Position numbers and translations under genes: made by a program. The notes under the pieces were generated by a model. It made no database searches. It was not told the DNA's origin and was given only the letters and a program-made list of their open reading frames with translations. A stretch of DNA of 7,033 bases from Planctomycetota bacterium. GTDB lineage: Bacteria > Planctomycetota > Phycisphaerae > UBA1845 > PWPN01. Where the stretch lies: positions 1 to 7,033 of the forward strand of contig JACQVT010000450.1 in NCBI GenBank assembly GCA_016209665.1, written 5' to 3'. Each line of letters starts with the position of its first letter. The stretch's first letter is position 1. Below are positions 1-5,367 of this stretch, piece after piece.

Positions 1-76
1 GGACGTGGACCAAGACGATTTGGAGATACTTGTGCCGTGCCTGAGCGCCCCGGGCGCGCCCAGTCCGTGCTTATGA
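1..76 (+). CDS. C-terminal end of a dockerin-tailed secreted protein (partial)
   Basis: Reading from position 2 gives an open frame of 24 codons ending at TGA 74-76. It starts DVDQDDLEILVPCL and ends SPCL. The opening residues match the second half of a dockerin EF-hand loop (Asp at loop positions 5, 9 and 12), almost the same as DVDQDDF in the dockerin of the next gene. Two Cys follow, one in the helix and one near the terminus, as in the other dockerins of this window. The rest of the protein lies upstream, so its catalytic or binding function cannot be known. Its stop is 16 nt before the next start, which suggests co-transcription. The reading is short and rests on motif similarity and context. 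Confidence 0.75.
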   Translation, partial: DVDQDDLEILVPCLSAPGAPSPCL

Positions 77-78
77 CC

Positions 79-85
79 GGGAGGG
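79..85 (+). promoter_or_regulatory. Ribosome-binding site of the propeller/LamG gene
   Basis: GGGAGGG sits 7 nt before ATG 93, a good anti-16S match at normal spacing. The same heptamer at the same spacing precedes the GH9 gene, so the two sites support each other's start choice. Confidence 0.8.
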
Positions 86-92
86 ACAACGC

Positions 93-2900
93 ATGAGACA
101 ACCCCTGCCAGCGATGATCGGCTTGGTTGCGGCGCTGGTCAGCCTGCCCGCGTGGGCCGCGCACCCAGTCCTCGACAGCATCGACCTTTTTCCCTACGGC
201 AGTACCATCTGTCACAACCTGGCCGTCTGGAAAAACGTGGTCTATGCCTCCGCGGCCGGAACGGACTGCGCGTCGAACACGCTGTTCTCGGTCAATGTGA
301 GCGATCCCAGCCAGCTCGTCTATATCTCCAGCGGAGGTAACGGCGGCTGCAAGTCCTATGACCTGGCCATTGTCGAGGACACCCTGTACGTGGCTTACTG
401 GTTCTCAGGAATGCGGGTGTACGACATCTCCAATCCCGGCTATTTCCGCTTCCTGTGGGCTTACAACCCGCCCAAGAGTGTGGAAGACGCCGCCTACTGG
501 GGCGTCGACGTCCGCAACCAGCGGGCCTACGCCACGGCGTCGGCGGCGCCGGCCTTCCAATACTACGGAATCCGGATCATCGACGTCTCCAGCCGCAACC
601 CGCCGAGCCCGAACAATACCTTGATCTCGCGGCTGACGACCTCCGATCGAAACGTCGACGGCGTCGCCGTCCGGGGCAGCTACGCCTACTACACCGACGG
701 TCTGAATTTCGAGGTCGGAAACATTTCCGACGAGACGCAGCCCTACATTCTCCGCACGTTCGCCCTTCCCGACAGTTACAAGCTCAACGGCGTCCACCTG
801 CGGGGCGACTATGCCTACGTCTACGGCTCCGGAGGCACGCCGGGGCTGGTGATCTACAGCCTCTCCGATCCGTCGAACCCGGTTGAGGTGAGTCGCTTCA
901 CCCAGGCCGGGGCGATGGACATGTACCTCCTGGGCGATTACGCGTTGATGGCCGGGTCCGGGGCCGGCCTCACCACCGTCGACATCTCGAACCCCGCCAA
1001 CCCGCGGGCCATCACCGCGACGCACGTGGACGGCTACACGGACGCGGTCACCGCCTGGGAAGACTCGGTCACCGGCAACGGGCAGTACGCCTACGTGGGG
1101 ACGCAGGAGCTGTACTACTATCCGCCCGGGCCGCCTCACTACGGGAACAACTACTACAAGGGCAAGTTGTACTCCCTGCAAGTGCTCAACCAGGACCCCG
1201 ACAATGCCGGCCCGAACGAATGGAGCAACTGTTCCCTGGGCGAGGCGTCGTGGAACACGCAGTACGAGGGCGACGCGCTGCCGTCCGCCGCCTCCCCGGC
1301 GTGGCAGGTGCTCGATGGATCGGAATCCTGGGCCGGCGTCGCCGGCGGCGCGCTCAGGATCAACGACACCGGTACCGGTGCAAACGATCGAGTCCGGTGG
1401 TGGCGCAACTGGGACGCGACCTACTCGCGGGGCACCACTGTCCTGGTCCGGGCCCGTTGTTCCTCCTACGACCTGGCCGGAGGACCGATCGGGTCCCTGG
1501 TGAACCTGGTCGTCGAGGATGGCAAACGGCTCGAGGAGTTCGCCATCCTCTCCGACCGCATCCGCGTGAACCGGGCGAACCTCGAATACGCGCTGGACGG
1601 CACGGCCTGGCATACCTACCGGATCACCACCCGCCAAGGGCTGTTCGCGGTCTATCGCGATGAGATCGCCTCGCCGGTGCTGACCGGTCCGATGACCGCT
1701 TCGACCCCCCGGGCCCGGGTCATGTTCGGCAGCGGGTCGGGCCCCTGCCGGCAGGACATCTCGTTCGACTACGTTCATTGCTTCTCCGACGGCGTGTACC
1801 TCCCGCCGTCGCCGTCGCCGACACAAACGCCCACCATCAGCCTGAACGTCGCGGACACGGCCGGTAAAGGCTCGTTGAGCGGGATCAATCCGGCCTCCGC
1901 CCGCGCGTACTGGTCCGTCGACGGCGGAGCCACCTGGGACTCCAGCGGCGGATCCCTATGGGACGTGCAGTACGAGGCGGACTCGCTCCCGAGCGCGGCC
2001 CTGCCCGCATGGACCGTGCCCGAGGGCAGCGAAAGCTGGGCCAGCGTCAACGCGGGCCTCCTGCGGATCAACGACACCAGCACCGAATGGAATTCCAAGG
2101 TCAAGTGGGCGCGATCGTGGGCCATGTCGCCTTCGGTCGGGGCGACGGTCGTGGCCCGAGCCCGCTGCGCGGCCATCGGCGGCGACACGACGCTGCTGGG
2201 CAACCTGTTCGTCGAAGACGGCGCCCGCAGCGAACGATTCAAGATCGTGGCCGACCGGGTGGTCGCGGCCGAATCCAACCTGACGTTCCTGCTGGACGGC
2301 ACCCAGTGGCACGTGTACCGCATTGCCACCCGGAACTCGCAGTTCAAACTTTACGTCGATGAAAGCCCCGTCCCCGCGATCACCGGCAGTCTCCCGGTGG
2401 CCACGAGTCAGAACCGGCTCGTGTTCGGCAGCGGAGCCAGCTACGGCACGCAGGACATTTACTTCGACTATGTCCGGTACACGACCTCCGGCGAACTTCC
2501 GCCGGGCGCGGGTGATCCCGGCGGAGTGGTGCCCGTGGTCTGCACCGGCCAGTACGGCGCCGACCGCGGTGTCATCACCGCGACCGCCATCCCGTTCAAC
2601 CAGGACTCCGACACGCTCAACAAGGTCCGCTTCCTGCTGCGGGACGTGGCCGGCAACGCCGGCCTCAGCCCGATCTACAACGTCCGCATCGGTTTCAGGC
2701 AGCCCGGCGACTTCGACGGCGACCGGGACGTGGACCAGGATGACTTCGGCCACCTGCAATCCTGCTTCTCGGGGACGAATTCCTTGCGGCCGCCGGGCTG
2801 CGAGGACGCGGACATGGACGGGGACTTCGACGTGGACGGGCAGGACCTCGACTACTTCTCTTCGTGTTTCAACGGCCCGAACCGTCCACCGGGATGCTGA
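93..2900 (+). CDS. Secreted LVIVD beta-propeller / double LamG-like protein with C-terminal dockerin
   Basis: This is a 935-residue extracellular modular protein with no recognisable catalytic motif. Residues 1-22 are a Sec signal peptide with likely cleavage after PAWA. Residues 30-370 hold seven LVIVD-type blade motifs beginning near 64, 106 (GMRVYDISNP), 159 (GIRIIDVSS), 206, 251 (GLVIYSLSDPSNP), 292 (GLTTVDISNPANP) and 357. Each is preceded by a strand of the GDYAYVYG type, which suggests a seven-bladed propeller. Two homologous concanavalin/LamG-like modules follow at 387-563 and 623-796, each with a WHxYRI core and a terminal DIxFDYV strand. A Pro/Ser/Thr linker (571-581) precedes the second. 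Residues 582-622 and 812-868 look like two halves of one Ig-like domain around that second module. The end is a dockerin-like pair with loops D873-D884 and D907-D918 carrying Asp at positions 1, 3, 5, 9 and 12. The ATG is set by the ribosome-binding site and signal peptide. Gene-family calls are from motif recognition. A role in glycan binding or complex organisation is inferred from the enzyme neighbours. Confidence 0.93.
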   Translation: MRQPLPAMIGLVAALVSLPAWAAHPVLDSIDLFPYGSTICHNLAVWKNVVYASAAGTDCASNTLFSVNVSDPSQLVYISSGGNGGCKSYDLAIVEDTLYVAYWFSGMRVYDISNPGYFRFLWAYNPPKSVEDAAYWGVDVRNQRAYATASAAPAFQYYGIRIIDVSSRNPPSPNNTLISRLTTSDRNVDGVAVRGSYAYYTDGLNFEVGNISDETQPYILRTFALPDSYKLNGVHLRGDYAYVYGSGGTPGLVIYSLSDPSNPVEVSRFTQAGAMDMYLLGDYALMAGSGAGLTTVDISNPANPRAITATHVDGYTDAVTAWEDSVTGNGQYAYVGTQELYYYPPGPPHYGNNYYKGKLYSLQVLNQDPDNAGPNEWSNCSLGEASWNTQYEGDALPSAASPAWQVLDGSESWAGVAGGALRINDTGTGANDRVRWWRNWDATYSRGTTVLVRARCSSYDLAGGPIGSLVNLVVEDGKRLEEFAILSDRIRVNRANLEYALDGTAWHTYRITTRQGLFAVYRDEIASPVLTGPMTASTPRARVMFGSGSGPCRQDISFDYVHCFSDGVYLPPSPSPTQTPTISLNVADTAGKGSLSGINPASARAYWSVDGGATWDSSGGSLWDVQYEADSLPSAALPAWTVPEGSESWASVNAGLLRINDTSTEWNSKVKWARSWAMSPSVGATVVARARCAAIGGDTTLLGNLFVEDGARSERFKIVADRVVAAESNLTFLLDGTQWHVYRIATRNSQFKLYVDESPVPAITGSLPVATSQNRLVFGSGASYGTQDIYFDYVRYTTSGELPPGAGDPGGVVPVVCTGQYGADRGVITATAIPFNQDSDTLNKVRFLLRDVAGNAGLSPIYNVRIGFRQPGDFDGDRDVDQDDFGHLQSCFSGTNSLRPPGCEDADMDGDFDVDGQDLDYFSSCFNGPNRPPGC
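180..1202 (+). repeat. Seven LVIVD-type propeller blade repeats
   Basis: The encoded region repeats a two-strand unit seven times: an inner strand of the type GDYAYV followed by an outer strand of the type GLxIxDISNPxNP. Outer motifs start at residues 64, 106, 159, 206, 251, 292 and 357, with spacing of about 41 to 65. The repeats are diverged (for example FEVGNISDETQP at 206), so this is an old protein-level repeat and not a recent DNA duplication. Confidence 0.75.
1251..1781 (+). repeat. LamG-like module, copy 1
   Basis: Residues 387-563 of the propeller protein. Key segments are QYEGDALPS near the start, GSESWAG, LRINDT, the core WHTYRITTR, and the terminal DISFDYV. It is homologous to copy 2. 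Over the first 40 residues I count 28 identities without gaps, and the rest is less similar. The pattern of a long beta-sandwich with a WHxYRI strand and a closing FDYV strand fits concanavalin A-like/LamG folds. The ligand is unknown. Confidence 0.8.
1959..2480 (+). repeat. LamG-like module, copy 2
   Basis: Residues 623-796 of the propeller protein, paralogous to copy 1. Matching landmarks are QYEADSLPSAA, GSESWAS, LRINDT, LDGTQWHVYRI, FGSG and DIYFDYVRY. It sits between two segments that look like parts of one Ig-like domain, whereas copy 1 follows the propeller directly. Confidence 0.8.
2703..2897 (+). repeat. Dockerin-like EF-hand pair coding repeat, copy in the propeller gene
   Basis: This encodes residues 871-935. 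Loop 1 is DFDGDRDVDQDD and loop 2 is DMDGDFDVDGQD, both with complete calcium-ligand positions. Each is followed by a short helix with CF and a PPGC ending, giving four Cys in all. It aligns closely with the tail of the GH9 gene (5137-5331), including the shared RPPGCEDAD joint. Dockerins of this general form bind cohesins in clostridial cellulosomes, but their role in planctomycetes is not settled. Confidence 0.88.
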
Positions 2901-2982
2901 ACCATGAGCGATCTTTCTGGACTGCATGGCTGGGGCGGGAGTGGCTCCCCGGCTTGTCCGTGACTGACGGGAGGGCGTAGAG
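2901..2982 (+). other. Intergenic gap before the GH9 gene, with short hairpins
   Basis: The 82-nt spacer holds the GH9 ribosome-binding site and two small inverted repeats. These are GGGAG/CTCCC (2937-2941 with 2945-2949, 3-nt loop) and CCGT/ACGG (2958-2961 with 2967-2970, 5-nt loop). The CTCCC could instead pair with the GGGAG of the ribosome-binding site. There is no U-tract, so this is not a convincing terminator. A 19-codon ATG frame (2904-2963) is present but has weak support. Confidence 0.45.
2969..2975 (+). promoter_or_regulatory. Ribosome-binding site of the GH9 gene, supporting the GTG start
   Basis: GGGAGGG ends 7 nt before GTG 2983, the same motif and spacing as before the upstream gene. 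The competing ATG at 2998 lies 22 nt from it and only has a weaker GAGGTG 12 nt upstream, so GTG 2983 is preferred. Confidence 0.75.
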
Positions 2983-5334
2983 GTGAAGTCCGGCGCCATG
3001 AGGGCAGATACTCGCAGGACGGTGGCCATAACCGGCCTCCGCCCGCGCCTCGCCTTGGTCGTGGCGTCGGACATCCTGTGCCTGATGGTTCCGGCATCCC
3101 GGGCCTGGGCTTTGGATGTGTTGGTCAACCAGGCCGGTTACGAGTCGAACGGTCCCAAGACGGTACGGGCCCAGCGGAGCACCGACTTCGCCGGCGACGG
3201 GACGTTCTCCGTCAGGAAGGCCTCCGACAACACTGCGGTCTACTCCGGCACGCTGAGCCGTAAGGGCGGCCTGTGGGACAAGTACTATTGGGAGGGCGAC
3301 TTCAGCACGTACAGGATAGGCGGGGCCTATTACATCACCGCCACCGTCGATGCCGACCCGGGGAATTCATACGGCTTCATCCTCAGCCCCGGGGTTTTCC
3401 AGAACGTCACCGGAAATCTTGCCTTTCGCTACTACACCGCCCAGAGGTGCGGCTCGGACGTTACCGATCTCTATGACGGCACCCACTGGCACGGTCCGTG
3501 CCATCTCGACGACGGCGTGCGCAGCGACCTCTTCACCCACGCCGACGCCGTCGGCGGCTGGCACGACGCCGGCGACTACAACAAGTTCCCGCACGGTTTC
3601 GCCGCGGACGGGTGCTTCGCCCTGCTGTGGCTCTACGACGCCAATCGAAGTTACTACGACGGCTTCGATCTCAACCAGAACGGCATCCCGGACATCATCG
3701 ACGAGGCCCGGTATCAGGCTCGCTGGCTGGCCAAAATGGTCGATCCCGACGGCCACTGCCTCGCGGGGACGCGAATCAACCGCGGCGGGGCCACCTTCGT
3801 CCGGCCCGAAGTGGATACCAACAACACGATCTGCAATTGCAGCAGCATGTCGAGCTGCGATGCGTGCGACGACCGCTGGGTCGACCACGGCGATGAAAAC
3901 ACCCCCCAGGAGACCGTTTGCTGCGCGGCGTTGATCCGGATGCACCGCGTCCTGGCCTCCAAAGGTCTGCCGACCGAGAACTTCGCCGCCAAGGCCCTGT
4001 CGATCTGGAACCACCGGGTCGCCCTGGCCGTCTCGCAGGGGGGCCACAACAATCTGGGCAACTCGGCCTTCCAGATCTGGGCCGGACTGGATCTGTTCGC
4101 CGTCTTCGGCCAGCAGGACTGCTACGACCGGGCCGTCCAGTGCGTGGCGTCGATATCCAATACCGTCGTCGCCAACCCCGCTTTCTACGACAGCATCAAC
4201 TGGGCCGAAGGCCCCGGCTACGAGCTGGGCGTGCTGGCCTGGTTCGCCCGCGCGTATCCCGCCGCGCCGCAGGCCGCCAATGCCGTCACCGCGGTCCAGA
4301 CCCTCATGAACCACAACATCGGCTATCTGGCCGGCGACCGCGTCGGTCTGGTCCGCCGCGACGACGGCGGGACGCTCCAATACTTCCCCACCAACCCCAA
4401 CAACAACGGCTTCTTCCTGGGCATCAACCGCCTCTACCTGCTGATGGCCTGGGGGGCCATCGAGGCGCACAAGCTGATCAACAACCCGGCGCACCTCAGG
4501 TTCGCCATGGATCAGTACAACTGGGTCCTCGGCTCGAACTATTTCAAGGTCTGTATGGTGCACGGCGCGGGCACCTTCCATCCCCCCTCCTACCATCATC
4601 GCTACACCCCGCCGCCCGGGTGGCCCAAGGGCGCTGAGCCCGGCGTCGTCCCCAACGGCATCGTGCGGACGTACAGCACCGGCCTGCCGCAGTTCGATCT
4701 GTCCGGCACCTATCCCGCCCGCTATCAGACCAATGAATGCTGGTTGATCAACAACGCCGCCTACGCCATGGCCCTGGCGGGAATGACCGTGTTTCAGGAC
4801 AACGCCCAGATCGTCTCCGACACCATTCTCACCACCATGAACGCCGGAATGAACTACAGTGTCTCCGTCACGGTGAAGAACACCAGCTTCCTGACCTGGG
4901 ACAGCGCCGACTACAAGCTGGGGGCGGTGGACGATTCGGATCCGTTTGCGGGGGGGCGGCAGTCGATCGCCGGCGGCACGACGGTCGCCCCGGGCCAGCA
5001 GTATACTTTCACCTTCACCATGACCGCCCCCGCGACCACCGGCAGCTACACCACCGACTGGCGGATGGTGCACGAGTACGTCAACTGGTTCGGCGACACG
5101 CTGGCCCGGCAGGTGCAGGTTGTCCCGCGACAGTACCCGGGCGATTTCGATCACGACGGCGACGTCGACGCGAGCGATTTCGGCCATATGCAGACCTGCT
5201 TCAGCGACATCGGCCTGCCCCGGCCGCCGGGCTGCGAGGATGCGGATTTCGATTCGGACGGCGACGTGGACAAGGACGATTTCAACGTTTTCCAGAGGTG
5301 TTTCCGCGGCCCGGGCGGAACGCCCGGCTGCTGA
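2983..5334 (+). CDS. Secreted GH9 cellulase-type glycoside hydrolase with NBR1-like Ig domain and dockerin
   Basis: This is a 783-residue enzyme expected to hydrolyse beta-1,4-glucans outside the cell by the inverting GH9 mechanism. Residues 1-43 form a rather long signal peptide with cleavage after SRAWA. Residues 44 to about 135 are the CelD-N Ig-like domain, opening LDVLVNQAGY. The GH9 barrel runs from about 140 to 605. GGWHDAGDYNKF places the catalytic Asp pair at D195 and D198, GSNYF and HHR (538-540) form the usual conserved histidine region, and YQTNECWLINNAAYA gives the catalytic acid E585. Residues 606-714 resemble the NBR1-like Ig domain (VTVKNT, VAPGQQYTFTFTMTAP, WRMV, WFGD). The tail is a dockerin-like pair with loops D721-D732 and D755-D766. 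An unusual Cys cluster (C284, C286, C292, C295) lies in the catalytic domain. GTG is chosen over ATG 2998 from the ribosome-binding site. The exact substrate (cellulose, mixed-linkage glucan, xyloglucan) cannot be read from sequence. Confidence 0.95.
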   Translation: MKSGAMRADTRRTVAITGLRPRLALVVASDILCLMVPASRAWALDVLVNQAGYESNGPKTVRAQRSTDFAGDGTFSVRKASDNTAVYSGTLSRKGGLWDKYYWEGDFSTYRIGGAYYITATVDADPGNSYGFILSPGVFQNVTGNLAFRYYTAQRCGSDVTDLYDGTHWHGPCHLDDGVRSDLFTHADAVGGWHDAGDYNKFPHGFAADGCFALLWLYDANRSYYDGFDLNQNGIPDIIDEARYQARWLAKMVDPDGHCLAGTRINRGGATFVRPEVDTNNTICNCSSMSSCDACDDRWVDHGDENTPQETVCCAALIRMHRVLASKGLPTENFAAKALSIWNHRVALAVSQGGHNNLGNSAFQIWAGLDLFAVFGQQDCYDRAVQCVASISNTVVANPAFYDSINWAEGPGYELGVLAWFARAYPAAPQAANAVTAVQTLMNHNIGYLAGDRVGLVRRDDGGTLQYFPTNPNNNGFFLGINRLYLLMAWGAIEAHKLINNPAHLRFAMDQYNWVLGSNYFKVCMVHGAGTFHPPSYHHRYTPPPGWPKGAEPGVVPNGIVRTYSTGLPQFDLSGTYPARYQTNECWLINNAAYAMALAGMTVFQDNAQIVSDTILTTMNAGMNYSVSVTVKNTSFLTWDSADYKLGAVDDSDPFAGGRQSIAGGTTVAPGQQYTFTFTMTAPATTGSYTTDWRMVHEYVNWFGDTLARQVQVVPRQYPGDFDHDGDVDASDFGHMQTCFSDIGLPRPPGCEDADFDSDGDVDKDDFNVFQRCFRGPGGTPGC
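5137..5331 (+). repeat. Dockerin-like EF-hand pair coding repeat, copy in the GH9 gene
   Basis: This encodes residues 719-783. Loop 1 is DFDHDGDVDASD and loop 2 is DFDSDGDVDKDD, with Asp at loop positions 1, 3, 5, 9 and 12. The helices carry QTCF and QRCF, and both halves end in PGC. The layout and the RPPGCEDAD joint match the tail of the upstream gene. Loop positions 10-11, which set cohesin specificity in clostridial dockerins, are AS and KD here but QD and GQ in the upstream gene. Confidence 0.88.
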
Positions 5335-5358
5335 CCTATGGTCCCAGAAAACCAAGCC

Positions 5359-5364
5359 GGAGGG
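5359..5364 (+). promoter_or_regulatory. Probable ribosome-binding site of the third gene (unusually close)
   Basis: GGAGGG directly abuts ATG 5365 and lies 3 nt before ATG 5368. This is much tighter than the 7-nt spacing of the two upstream genes. It favours ATG 5368 over 5365, but the start is not firmly fixed. An in-frame ATG at 5338 has no clear site. Confidence 0.5.
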
Positions 5365-5367
5365 ATG

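Noticed and set aside
2937..2949. GGGAG/CTCCC hairpin as a transcription terminator after the propeller gene
   Set aside because: The stem is only 5 bp and no U-tract follows. The tight gene spacing also argues for read-through.
2904..2963. A 19-codon ATG frame in the spacer before the GH9 gene, as a possible leader peptide
   Set aside because: It has only a weak GGGA upstream, no runs of regulatory codons, and a length expected by chance.
3007..3045. TRRTVAI in the GH9 signal peptide as a twin-arginine export motif
   Set aside because: The residues after RR lack the usual Phe/Leu consensus, and further Arg residues interrupt the region before the hydrophobic core. An ordinary Sec signal ending in SRAWA is more likely.
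405..3128. Long - strand frames opposite the propeller gene (405-1826 and 1956-3128)
   Set aside because: They have no recognisable domains and biased composition, and they are antisense to a clear modular secreted protein. The second also crosses the intergenic gap into the next gene.
3367..5355. A 662-codon open frame on the - strand opposite the GH9 gene
   Set aside because: It is Val/Gly/Ala/Arg/Asp-rich low-information sequence with no domain motifs, lying antisense to a gene with intact GH9 catalytic motifs. Long antisense frames are expected in GC-rich coding DNA with G/C-biased third codon positions.
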